From: Opitutus sp. GAS368
Lineage (GTDB): Bacteria; Verrucomicrobiota; Verrucomicrobiia; Opitutales; Opitutaceae
DNA: 52,806 bases
Direction of reading: 5' to 3'
NCBI GenBank assembly: GCA_945871085.1
Contig: CAMBVX010000005.1
Span: 1 to 52,806 of the forward strand
This document shows, piece after piece, positions 26,352 to 36,370 of this stretch. How positions within the stretch are numbered: the stretch's first letter is position 1; every line of letters starts with the position of its first letter. Under the pieces are notes generated by a model. That model was not told the origin of the DNA, made no database searches, and saw nothing but the letters and a program-made list of their open reading frames with translations. The position numbers were made by a program, and so were the translations under genes.

Positions 26352-26855
26352 TCACTGGAATTTCACCGGCACCACGCGCACTTCCTCGCGTGGCATCGTC
26401 CAGCGGACCGACGCATTCGTGCGGGGATGCTTCCACGTGATCGTATCGACATAGTTGAGCCGCTCTCGGCGTCCGGCGGTGCCATCTTCGAGCGTCACGA
26501 GACCTTCGTCGCTCACGGCGTAGAGAATGTTTTCGGCCGAGACCGGTTTGAAGAGAGCCGCCTCCGCGTACGCGATTGGGACCGTCGCGCTTGCCGGCGT
26601 GGCAATCGATACGGTGGGTGCGGGGGTGGGCGGCCGCCGCGCCACAACCACCGCCGCGACTGCTAGCGCTGCCGCCGCCGGCAACGCGGCTGTCCAGAGC
26701 CACCAAGCCCGCGTTCGGCGTGGTGCCCACTCGCGGCGGGCCGCGACGGCCGACGCCGTGAGATCCGCTTCGATGCGAGAATTCAAGGCTCGCGAGGGTG
26801 CGGCGGGCCGGAGTTTTTTCAGCTCGGCTTCGAGTTGTTCAAGTTCGTGGTCCAT
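26352..26855 (-). CDS. putative anti-sigma factor, single-pass membrane protein
   Basis: 167 residues. A charged cytoplasmic N-terminus (HELEQLEAELKKLRPAAPSR) is followed by one membrane helix at about 52-70 (WLWTAALPAAAALAVAAVVVA), then a periplasmic C-terminal part with a repeated strand pattern (YAVSDEGLVTLEDGTAGRRE, RTNASVRWTMPREEVRVVPV). Its reading frame overlaps the end of the ECF sigma gene by 17 bases. That arrangement and the topology fit a membrane anti-sigma factor, although no zinc-binding HxxxCxxC motif is present. Confidence 0.7.
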   Translation of the reverse strand: MDHELEQLEAELKKLRPAAPSRALNSRIEADLTASAVAARREWAPRRTRAWWLWTAALPAAAALAVAAVVVARRPPTPAPTVSIATPASATVPIAYAEAALFKPVSAENILYAVSDEGLVTLEDGTAGRRERLNYVDTITWKHPRTNASVRWTMPREEVRVVPVKFQ

Positions 26856-27363
26856 GGCAGTCGGCGGAAGTTAGTTGTTTCCGGAGCGCGCCGAGCGCGT
26901 AGCGATAGCGCGACGCCGCGGTGTTGGGCGATACCGCGAGTTCCGTGGCGATTTGATCGAACGTGAGCTCGCCCCAGATTTTGAGGACGAGCACCTCTCG
27001 CTGTTCGTCGGGCAGTTGGCGCAGCGCGGCTTCAATGGCTTCCCGCCGGTCGTCGTGCTCCAGTTGCGTGCGGAAGACGGGGACGTTTTCTTCGAGGCCG
27101 CCCTGGGCCCATTCTTCGCGAGCCGCCCGGCGGGTTTCCCGCCGCGAAAGATCAAACGCGGCGCGCCGCACAGACGTGACGAGCAAAGCCATGGGCTCGC
27201 CTGGCAGGTGTCGTTGGTGCCGCCAGAATCGCACGAAGGCTTCCTGGACCACATCCTCGGCGTCAGCGAGCGAGCGTGTCCACTGCCGCGCGCAGAGGAG
27301 CAGCTTCGGCCCGTGTAGCTGAAACCATAATTTCCAAGATTCATCGTGTGAGGCGTCCTCCAT
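26839..27363 (-). CDS. ECF-family RNA polymerase sigma factor
   Basis: The ATG at 27363 gives 174 residues. Sigma region 2 contains WTRSLADAEDVVQEAFVRFW (the core-binding DAEDVVQEAF motif). Region 4 is LRQLPDEQREVLVLKIWGEL then TFDQIATELAVSPNTAASRY, a normal HTH for -35 recognition. The linker is short, as in ECF factors, and region 3 is absent. The next gene overlaps it by 17 bases and encodes the putative anti-sigma, followed by the PDZ protein. The gene group may autoregulate through a promoter upstream of 27363; no clear ECF promoter could be picked out. Confidence 0.92.
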   Translation of the reverse strand: MEDASHDESWKLWFQLHGPKLLLCARQWTRSLADAEDVVQEAFVRFWRHQRHLPGEPMALLVTSVRRAAFDLSRRETRRAAREEWAQGGLEENVPVFRTQLEHDDRREAIEAALRQLPDEQREVLVLKIWGELTFDQIATELAVSPNTAASRYRYALGALRKQLTSADCHGPRT

Positions 27364-27481
27364 GGGTGCGGAGTGAGTCGGTGTGTGGTGAGGACGCGTC
27401 ACGGGGCGTAGGATTTGTCTAAAACTATGCGTCGGGCGGAAAATTACTTCGAGATTCTGCCGGAATTACGGGTGCTTAGCC

Positions 27482-27517
27482 CGCAAAAATTAAAAGGGGC
27501 CCGGTTGCCCGGGCCCC
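27482..27517 (-). terminator. rho-independent terminator after the 56-aa protein gene
   Basis: On the minus strand a GC-only stem (arms at 27496-27504 and 27509-27517, loop of four) is followed by TTTTAATTTTT. It lies 48 bases past the stop codon of the gene at 27565-27735. Confidence 0.85.
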
Positions 27518-27564
27518 TGTTCGAGGTTTGCTCACTCAGCGGCCACACCTTTGTGGCCGTTGCT

Positions 27565-27735
27565 TTATTTCCAAGTCAGGCGGTAGTCCAACGCCGCGAC
27601 TGCCAGCAGCGTGATCACGCTCCCGTAGCCGACGAGGGTTTCCACGCTGACTAGGGATTCGGAAGAAAGCAGAAACGCGGTGCCGGTCACGAGGGTGCCG
27701 AGAACTACCGCTAGGGTGATGATGTCGTTTTTCAT
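27565..27735 (-). CDS. small membrane protein, 56 aa
   Basis: Starts MKNDIITLAVVLGTLVTGTA and ends LDYRLTWK. Two hydrophobic segments (IITLAVVLGTLVTGTAFLL and LVGYGSVITLLAVAAL) flank a short SSESLVSVE linker, giving a small membrane hairpin with a basic C-terminus. A strong terminator follows at 27482-27517 and the LysR gene starts divergently 110 bases away, so it has its own transcript and is probably regulated by that LysR protein. Not recognised as a named family; no function is proposed. Confidence 0.7.
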   Translation of the reverse strand: MKNDIITLAVVLGTLVTGTAFLLSSESLVSVETLVGYGSVITLLAVAALDYRLTWK

Positions 27736-27797
27736 AGGTTTGTCTTTGGTTTGTCGGCCCGTGAAGGGTTCGACGTGGGAGAGTATACGGCACTTTA

Positions 27798-27810
27798 TTC
27801 AATAGTTGAA
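27798..27810. promoter_or_regulatory. candidate LysR-type binding site (T-N11-A palindrome)
   Basis: TTCAA-TAG-TTGAA is a perfect inverted repeat of the T-N11-A form bound by LysR-type regulators. It lies 36 bases before the LysR gene start and 63 bases before the divergent 56-aa gene. A wider inverted pair CAATAG (27800-27805) and CTATTG (27822-27827) overlaps it. Confidence 0.6.
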
Positions 27811-27845
27811 ATCGCGAGTTCCTATTGGTGTCATTGGGATAGACT

Positions 27846-28781
27846 ATGGAACTCAGCCAACTTCGTTATGCCGTCGCCATCGCCGAGACCGGGAATTTTA
27901 CGCGGGCTTCCGAACGTGTGAGTATATCTCAACCGTCATTAAGCCAGCAGATTATAAATCTTGAACGCGAGATCGGGCATAAGCTTTTTCATCGGTTGGG
28001 ACGCAAGGCGGTCCTGACCGAAGCCGGTGCCACCTTCATCGATCGCGCGCGCCGGATTCTGTTCGAGGTCGAAAACGCGGCCAAGGAACTCAGCGATCAT
28101 CCTTCCCTGGACCGGCGCATCACTGTCGGCGCCGTCCCGACGATTATGCCGTATCTCGTTGCCCCATTGATCGCTGAGTGTCGGACCAAACACCCCAATC
28201 TCCTCATCCACGCCCGTGAGGATTTCCGTCACACCTTGGTCAGGGCGGTGGTCGAGGGTGAGCTCGACCTCGCCGTCGTCACTCTCCCCGTTAAAGATCC
28301 TCGCCTCTCGATTGAACCGCTCCTGACCGAGCCCTTGCTTCTCGTTGTCGGCCAGCGACACCCGTTCGCGGATCGCAAGGAAATCAACATTGCCGACCTC
28401 GCCGAGGAAACCTTCGTCTCGATGGGTGATTCGAGCACGTTGGCGACGCAAATCCAGAGTTTCTTCGGCGACCATAATTTTGTGCCCAAGATTGGCTACC
28501 GCTGCGCGCAGGTGGCCACGCTCAAGCTCTTTGTGTCCATGGGACTGGGCATTTCCATTTTGCCCCAAGTGGCCCACACGCACGATGACGAAGGTCGCCT
28601 GACCTACCTCCACATTTCAGGCACCGCCCCGACCCGCGAAATCGCGGTCATCCGCCACCTCCAGCGTTATCAGAGCCGCGGCGTCGAGCAGTTCCTTGGC
28701 CTCCTACGCGACTACGCGCGCGCCGGGGGCTTTTCTGCTCCACCCCAAGTCGTGCTGCCCGCTCCGGTCCGAGACAGCTGA
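27846..28781 (+). CDS. LysR-family transcriptional regulator
   Basis: 311 residues. The N-terminal winged HTH is standard (MELSQLRYAVAIAETGNFTR, ASERVSISQPSLSQQIINLE, LFHRLGRKAVLTEAG). The effector domain contains RRITVGAVPTIMPYLVAPLI, DLAVVTLPVKDPRLSIEPLL and GLGISILPQVA. GYRCAQVATLKLFVSMG has a single Cys in the region where OxyR carries its redox pair; the second OxyR cysteine was not found, so this is an OxyR-like relative and not a proven peroxide sensor. It is divergent from the 56-aa membrane protein gene with a T-N11-A palindrome between them, the classical layout for LysR control of a divergent target. The MFS gene starts about 40 bases downstream and could be a second target. Confidence 0.93.
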   Translation: MELSQLRYAVAIAETGNFTRASERVSISQPSLSQQIINLEREIGHKLFHRLGRKAVLTEAGATFIDRARRILFEVENAAKELSDHPSLDRRITVGAVPTIMPYLVAPLIAECRTKHPNLLIHAREDFRHTLVRAVVEGELDLAVVTLPVKDPRLSIEPLLTEPLLLVVGQRHPFADRKEINIADLAEETFVSMGDSSTLATQIQSFFGDHNFVPKIGYRCAQVATLKLFVSMGLGISILPQVAHTHDDEGRLTYLHISGTAPTREIAVIRHLQRYQSRGVEQFLGLLRDYARAGGFSAPPQVVLPAPVRDS

Positions 28782-28821
28782 CAATTGCGCTTTGGGTAAA
28801 AAGTCCAACGCTCCTCCCTTC

Positions 28822-30093
28822 ATGCCTGCCCGCGCCGACCACCATGCCCTCACCAAGGGCCGCGAAATCACGACGCTGCTCGCGCTCGGGGCGGTGCAAT
28901 TCACGCACATCATCGATTTTATGATCATGATGCCGCTCGGTGCGCAGCTCATGCGGGTATTCGACATTACGCCGGCCCAGTTTACGCACCTGGTGGCCGC
29001 TTACGGACTCGCGGCTGCGGTGAGCGGATTCATCGGGGGCTTCTTCATGGATCGCTTCGACCGCAAACGCGCGCTCATTATTACGTATGCGGGATTCGGG
29101 CTTGCGACGTTCGCATGCGCTCTGGCACCGACCCACCACTGGCTGCTCGTCGCTCGTCTCGCTGCCGGCGCATTCGGCGGTCTCGCCGGCGCCCTCGTCA
29201 GTGCCATGATCGCCGACGTGATCCCGCCGGAGCGGCGCGGGCGGGCCACCAGCGTCGTGATGTCCGCGTTTCCCTTGGCTTCGGTGCTGGGCGTGCCGGC
29301 CGGCCTGATTTTGGCCGGAAAATTCGGGTGGCACGCGCCGTTTTTCATGTTGGCGGTCTGCGCCGTGCTGAACCTCGTGCTCGCATCCCTTGCGCTGCCT
29401 CACCTCCGGACCGCTGTGCAGGGCCACCAACCCATTCGCCAGATGCGCGAGATTCTCACCCACGGAATTCATCAGCGGGCCCTCGCGCTGGGTGCCGTGC
29501 TGATTATGGGCGGCGGCTGCCTCGTGCCATTTGTGGCACCTTCCATGGTTGCCAACATGGGGATTGCTGAGTCGCAACTGCCCATCGCCTACGCCGTCGG
29601 CGGAGTGTGCGCCTTCATCAGCATGCCGATCGTCGGCTGGCTCAGCGATCACATGGACCGTCTCCGTTTACTCACCTGGATCTCGGTCGCGGCGGCCATC
29701 GTTGCCGTGATCATGACACAGCTGGGGCCCTCCGCCCTTGGGTTCGTTTCGTTGATGATGGCGCTCTTCATGGTCACGATGTCGGGCCGCTTTGCCCCGG
29801 CGATGACAATGGTCACCAACGCGGTTGAATCCCGTTATCGCGGTGGATTCATGGCGGTAAATGCCGCCCTGCAACAAGCCGCGAGCGCGCTGGCCACCGC
29901 GCTGGCGGGTGTGTTCGTCACGCGAGACTCCGCTGGCCACCTCGTCGGATATCACATTCTCGGTTACGTCGCCGTCGGCTTCTTTGCGCTCACCGTCGTC
30001 CTGGGCACGGTGCTACGCGACGCGGCCCCGCACGTAGCGATCCCGGCCAAGAAAAAGCCCGCTGCCGCCGAACCCCTTGCCGCCCCGGCCTAA
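28822..30093 (+). CDS. MFS transporter (drug/sugar efflux type)
   Basis: The ATG at 28822 gives 423 residues with about twelve membrane helices. The cytoplasmic loop 2-3 motif is FMDRFDRKRALI, and helix 4 has LLVARLAAGAFGGLAGALVSAMIADVIPPERRGRA, characteristic of DHA1-type exporters such as AraJ/Bcr relatives. Helix 5 contains the antiporter-like motif AFPLASVLGVPAGLILA (motif C type), which favours export over uptake. The C-terminal tail is Lys/Pro/Ala-rich. The stop is followed after one base by the U32 gene ATG. The substrate is unknown; the preceding LysR gene may regulate it. Confidence 0.88.
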   Translation: MPARADHHALTKGREITTLLALGAVQFTHIIDFMIMMPLGAQLMRVFDITPAQFTHLVAAYGLAAAVSGFIGGFFMDRFDRKRALIITYAGFGLATFACALAPTHHWLLVARLAAGAFGGLAGALVSAMIADVIPPERRGRATSVVMSAFPLASVLGVPAGLILAGKFGWHAPFFMLAVCAVLNLVLASLALPHLRTAVQGHQPIRQMREILTHGIHQRALALGAVLIMGGGCLVPFVAPSMVANMGIAESQLPIAYAVGGVCAFISMPIVGWLSDHMDRLRLLTWISVAAAIVAVIMTQLGPSALGFVSLMMALFMVTMSGRFAPAMTMVTNAVESRYRGGFMAVNAALQQAASALATALAGVFVTRDSAGHLVGYHILGYVAVGFFALTVVLGTVLRDAAPHVAIPAKKKPAAAEPLAAPA

Positions 30094-30094
30094 T

Positions 30095-32674
<2,580 letters not shown>

Positions 32675-32694
32675 CGCCGCGCGGCGGGACCGAA

Positions 32695-34467
32695 TTAACC
32701 GCCCGGTCTCGGCAGCAGAAAATAGAATTCCGTCCCTTTGCCCGCTTCGCTCGTGCACGCGATGCTTCCACCGTGAGCGACGACGATTTCACGGGCGATC
32801 GCGAGCCCGAGTCCGGCGCCGCTTTTTTCCTGATCCGGTGCGCGGTAGAAACGGTCAAATACCCGGCCGACGCTGTCCGCCGGAATGCCGCTCCCTCGGT
32901 CGCTCACTGCAAAGCGCACGAAGCCCGCTTCCGCCGTGGCGGTCAGCGTAATCAGACCAGCCGCCGGTGAATATTTCGCGGCGTTCGTGAGTAGATTCGT
33001 AAATACGTGGGAGAGTCGTTCGGCGTCCACGTTGATCCGCCCGCCCGCCAGCTCAGGCGCGATCTGCACCGTCAGCCTCTGGCCGCGAGTTTCGATGAAT
33101 CCACGGGCGGCGCGTGCGACGTGATCGACGAGCGTCGTCACGTCCATTTCCTGACGATGGAGCGTCGACACACCGCCTTCGAGGCGGGCGAGATCCAAGA
33201 GACTGTCGAGCATGCGCAGGAGACGATCCGCATCATCGCGTGCGGATTCGAGGAGCTCGCGTTGGGCAGGCGTGAGGCCGGCGAGCGGCTGCTCGAGCAG
33301 CAGGTAAATTGCCAGGCGCAGGCTCGTGAGCGGGGTCTTCAGCTCGTGGCTGACGGTGCCGACGAGGTTGGTCTTGGCATCGTCGAGCAACCGAAACTTG
33401 GTGACATCCTGCAGCACGACGGCCGCGCCTTTGAACTCGGTGAGCTTGTCGCCGATGGCGAGGATGCGCGGCAGGTAGTGCCGGTCGCGCAATGCCACGA
33501 CCTTCGCGAAGTCAGCTGGCAGATAGTGCTCACCCGTCGCCAACACGCGGGCGAGGGGCTCGGCCAACTCGGGAGTAAATTCCGCGAGCCCGAGGGCTAC
33601 GGCAGCGGGATTGCGAATCTCGATCGTGCCGTTGCTAGCGACGACAAACACCGGGTCGGGCGCAGAGGTCAGTGTGGCTTCCATCGTGCGTTGCGTGCGG
33701 AGGACCTTGGCCAGCGTCGCTTCGCGATAGGAGCGCAATTTGGCCGCCATGGCATTAAAGGCGCGGGCGAGTTGGCCCAGTTCATCGCGGGAGAATTCCG
33801 GGACCGTGCGGTCGAGATCACCTTCGCCGACGGCCATGACGGAGGACGTCAACGCCTTGATTGGTTTCAGCAAAGCGGCCGTCAAACGCCATGCGACCAC
33901 GAGCGAAAGCAGGACTGCTCCGATGATCGCGCTGACCAGCACGCGCTCCGTCGTCGCGGCGAGTTCCTCGACGCGGGCCGCTGTTTGCTGGGCGGCGGCC
34001 CCATCGCGGCGAGTGAGCGCTTCGATGGCTGTGAGCACGCGCCCGAACGCGACCGTATCGCCCTGTTGTTCCACGCGGGAACCGATCGCTCCCGAACGCA
34101 AGACCGGCTCGGCCCTGGCCACAAAATTCTCAAACGCCTGATTAATGGCGACCACGAGCTCGGCGCGCGGAGAGCCGGCGGAGCTGAGCGCCTGTCCCAT
34201 CAGTTCGCGCGAGAAAGCGGCGCGCGGGGCCTCGAACGCCTGGCGCGCGCCCACAAGGTCCCCTCGCGGTGTATCTCGCACCGCTGCGTTCATCACTCCA
34301 ACCGCTTCTCGCATTTGCTGTAGCGCCGAAAGCGCGCGGTAGTTGTTGAGCAGGTCGCGGGACAACGAGCCCGCCATGTCGCGGCTGACACGAATCGTGT
34401 AGGCACCCGTGCCGATCAGAATCAGCAAGAGCGGTAGGAGGCCGAGGTAGAGCCGCGTACGGAGCAT
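32695..34467 (-). CDS. sensor histidine kinase
   Basis: The ATG at 34467 gives 590 residues. A membrane helix at 6-24 and a second at 178-198 enclose a roughly 150-residue helical periplasmic region. Then come a HAMP domain (KPIKALTSSVMAVGEGDLDR), a PAS-like domain (DPVFVVASNGTIEIRNPAAV) and the kinase core. The H-box is VSHELKTPL (His374), the N-box NLLTNAAKYSP, and the G-boxes DRGSGIPADSVGRVFD and GAGLGLAIA. All key residues are intact. It lies 13 bases after the NtrC-type response regulator gene, so the two form a cognate two-component system. The stimulus is unknown. Confidence 0.93.
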   Translation of the reverse strand: MLRTRLYLGLLPLLLILIGTGAYTIRVSRDMAGSLSRDLLNNYRALSALQQMREAVGVMNAAVRDTPRGDLVGARQAFEAPRAAFSRELMGQALSSAGSPRAELVVAINQAFENFVARAEPVLRSGAIGSRVEQQGDTVAFGRVLTAIEALTRRDGAAAQQTAARVEELAATTERVLVSAIIGAVLLSLVVAWRLTAALLKPIKALTSSVMAVGEGDLDRTVPEFSRDELGQLARAFNAMAAKLRSYREATLAKVLRTQRTMEATLTSAPDPVFVVASNGTIEIRNPAAVALGLAEFTPELAEPLARVLATGEHYLPADFAKVVALRDRHYLPRILAIGDKLTEFKGAAVVLQDVTKFRLLDDAKTNLVGTVSHELKTPLTSLRLAIYLLLEQPLAGLTPAQRELLESARDDADRLLRMLDSLLDLARLEGGVSTLHRQEMDVTTLVDHVARAARGFIETRGQRLTVQIAPELAGGRINVDAERLSHVFTNLLTNAAKYSPAAGLITLTATAEAGFVRFAVSDRGSGIPADSVGRVFDRFYRAPDQEKSGAGLGLAIAREIVVAHGGSIACTSEAGKGTEFYFLLPRPGG

Positions 34468-34480
34468 CGCTGGATTTCGC

Positions 34481-35815
34481 TCAGCCCAACCCGAGCTTTT
34501 GCCGTTTGCGGTACAGCGTGGCCGGATCGATGCCGAGCGTGCGCGCCGCTTCGTCGAGGTTGCGGGTCGCCGCGAGGATTCGACGAATGTGTTCGGCCTC
34601 GAGTGCGTCCAAGGTGACTCGGGCGCCGACGACGAGGGCGGGATCGGGCTTGGCGCCAAATTCTTCGGGCAGGTCGCACAGTTCGATCGTTTCACCCGAG
34701 GTGAGAATGGCGGCTCGCTCGATCACATTGCGCAGCTCGCGGAGATTTCCCGGCCAGCGATAGGCGGCAAACGCCGCGTCTACGGCTGGAGTAAAACCGG
34801 TAATTTTCTTTCCTAGGCGGGCGGCAAAAAATCGGCGGTAACTGTCGGCGAAGGCGGCGCGATCGGCGGGGCGGTCCCGTAGGCTCGGTAAGGTAACGCA
34901 GATCACATTGAGGCGATAAAAAAGATCTTCGCGGAACCGTCCCGCTGTTACCTCATCGGCGAGCGGACGATTCGTCGCCGCGATCACGCGGACATCGGCG
35001 CGGCGGGGCGTGGCTTCACCCACGCGCTCGTATTCGCGCTCTTGCAGCAAACGGAGCAGCTTGGGCTGAATCTCCAGTGGCATCTCGCCGATCTCGTCGA
35101 GGAAGAGGGTTCCTCCATCCGCCGCCGCGACTTTGCCGAACGTGTCGTTGACGGCGCCCGTAAACGAACCCTTCACGTGGCCAAAGAGCTCGCTCTCGAG
35201 TAACTCACGCGAGAGCGAGGGGCAGCTGACGGTGACAAACGCGGCGTCACGCCGGGTGCTCCGGTGGTGGATTTCACGAGCGAGGACACTCTTGCCGGTG
35301 CCGCTCGGCCCGAGGATCAGCATGTTCGCGGAGGAGGCGGCGGCTTTGAACGCGATCTCGATGGCGCGCTGCGTAGCCGGCTCCGCAGACTCCAGGCTCA
35401 CGGGCGGCGATTCGGCGGCGAGTTGGCTTTCGAGGGAGCGGACGCGCGTGGCGAGCGCGCACGTTTTCTCGATTTTTGTCAGCACAGCCCGGATCTGGTC
35501 GGGCGTGAAAGGTTTGGGGAGAAAGTCGAACGCGCCGCGCCGCATCGCCTCGACGGCGGTGGCGATATTCGCATAGGCCGTGAACATCACGACGGCGAGC
35601 GACGGTTGGTGCTTTAAGAGTTTTGCGAGCACCTCCAGTCCGTCGTCGGAGCCGAGTTTCAGGTCGAGAAACACGGCGTCGAACGAGGCCTCTTCGATCG
35701 CCTTGAGCGCGCGCAGGGCATTGGGAGCTTCGGCGGCGGTGTGACCGACGGTTTCGACGGCGATGCGCGTGGTTTTTCGGATAGCCGGTTCGTCGTCGAC
35801 GATGAGGATGCGCAT
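34481..35815 (-). CDS. sigma54-dependent NtrC-family response regulator
   Basis: The ATG at 35815 gives 444 residues. The receiver domain has the phosphoacceptor at Asp51 in [14 protein letters not shown]. The AAA+ domain carries Walker A (LGPSGTGKS), GSFTGA in place of the usual GAFTGA sigma54-contact loop, Walker B ([14 protein letters not shown]), and the sensor patterns [10 protein letters not shown] and [11 protein letters not shown]. The C-terminal Fis-type HTH ends [20 protein letters not shown]. It drives sigma54 promoters when phosphorylated by the histidine kinase encoded 13 bases downstream. A Ser in the loop is a tolerated variant in some family members. Confidence 0.95.
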   Translation of the reverse strand: MRILIVDDEPAIRKTTRIAVETVGHTAAEAPNALRALKAIEEASFDAVFLDLKLGSDDGLEVLAKLLKHQPSLAVVMFTAYANIATAVEAMRRGAFDFLPKPFTPDQIRAVLTKIEKTCALATRVRSLESQLAAESPPVSLESAEPATQRAIEIAFKAAASSANMLILGPSGTGKSVLAREIHHRSTRRDAAFVTVSCPSLSRELLESELFGHVKGSFTGAVNDTFGKVAAADGGTLFLDEIGEMPLEIQPKLLRLLQEREYERVGEATPRRADVRVIAATNRPLADEVTAGRFREDLFYRLNVICVTLPSLRDRPADRAAFADSYRRFFAARLGKKITGFTPAVDAAFAAYRWPGNLRELRNVIERAAILTSGETIELCDLPEEFGAKPDPALVVGARVTLDALEAEHIRRILAATRNLDEAARTLGIDPATLYRKRQKLGLG

Positions 35816-35860
35816 GGGGATGATTCGGAGTGTGACGCGCCGGGGAGGGAAGCGAAACGC

Positions 35861-35895
35861 CAAAAACAAGGCGGGGCCGCTTGCGCGACCCCGCC
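35861..35895 (-). terminator. rho-independent terminator upstream of the NtrC-family gene
   Basis: The arms GGCGGGG (35870-35876) and CCCCGCC (35889-35895) pair with extra inner pairs. On the minus strand the hairpin is followed by TTGTTTTTG. Since the response regulator starts only 46 bases further on, this terminator must end a separate upstream minus-strand transcript; the 40-aa ORF at 35996-36118 is the only candidate. Confidence 0.7.
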
Positions 35896-35995
35896 AGGTC
35901 CAGCTTCAACTTGATAAATCCCGTGGCTCGGCCAGCGGGACCATCGGCGAGGTTCGACCCATGGGTCCGAAGTGAGTTCCGCGAGGGGCAGAAAG

Positions 35996-36118
35996 TTACC
36001 GATGCTCAAACGTGGTCACGCGGGTCGTCTCGACCGCGCTGGCTGCCTGTTGGTCGGCGCCGACGAGCACACAGAGCAATGAACCAAGAATGAAAAATGA
36101 AACGAGGAAGATGATCAT
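35996..36118 (-). CDS. possible small membrane peptide, 40 aa
   Basis: Starts MIIFLVSFFILGSLLCVLVG, a complete membrane helix, and continues with a polar tail ending TTRVTTFEHR. It ends about 100 bases before the strong minus-strand terminator at 35861-35895, which otherwise has no gene to serve. A GGGAG lies immediately before the start but the spacing is too short to be convincing. It overlaps the start of the plus-strand 48-aa ORF. Confidence 0.4.
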   Translation of the reverse strand: MIIFLVSFFILGSLLCVLVGADQQAASAVETTRVTTFEHR

Positions 36119-36263
36119 GCTCCCGCTATTGCGAGAAGCGTGCCAGCGGGCACAGGCTCAGGGGAAAGCGCTGGAGGCGAGCGACTTGATTTTTGTGGCC
36201 GCCTTTACCGGCGTCCATGAGTGCCGTCGGATCGTGCAAATCACGGGAAGCGGGCCGGACTAA
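36117..36263 (+). CDS. possible small protein, 48 aa
   Basis: Starts MLPLLREACQRAQAQGKALE after AGGAAG at 36105-36110 (six-base spacing), and ends GVHECRRIVQITGSGPD. No family is recognised. It competes with the overlapping minus-strand ORF; at most one of the two may be real. Confidence 0.3.
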   Translation: MLPLLREACQRAQAQGKALEASDLIFVAAFTGVHECRRIVQITGSGPD

Positions 36264-36370
36264 CGGGGTGTTTTGCACGGAACTCGGCGGTGAGGGACGG
36301 TAGATTTTTCTTGTGTCCGCCCCGCCTGCAAAACCCTCTAAGCGCTCGCGTCACACCTTCGTTACACGTT

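Larger units (their letters stand above)
35816..36370. other. intergenic region with a terminator and two small ORFs
   Basis: This 555-bp gap between the response regulator and the kinase-like gene holds the terminator at 35861-35895, a 40-aa minus-strand ORF and a 48-aa plus-strand ORF. A non-coding RNA ending at the terminator is an alternative to the 40-aa ORF. Confidence 0.45.

Noticed and set aside
27802-27847. OxyR-like ATAG/CTAT boxes upstream of the LysR gene
   Set aside because: The spacing (20, 17 and 5 bases) does not match the 11-base spacing of the OxyR motif; only the T-N11-A palindrome is kept.
35816-35869. Possible sigma54 promoter (TTGGCG...CTTC) before the NtrC-family gene
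   Set aside because: The GG-N10-GC rule is not met.
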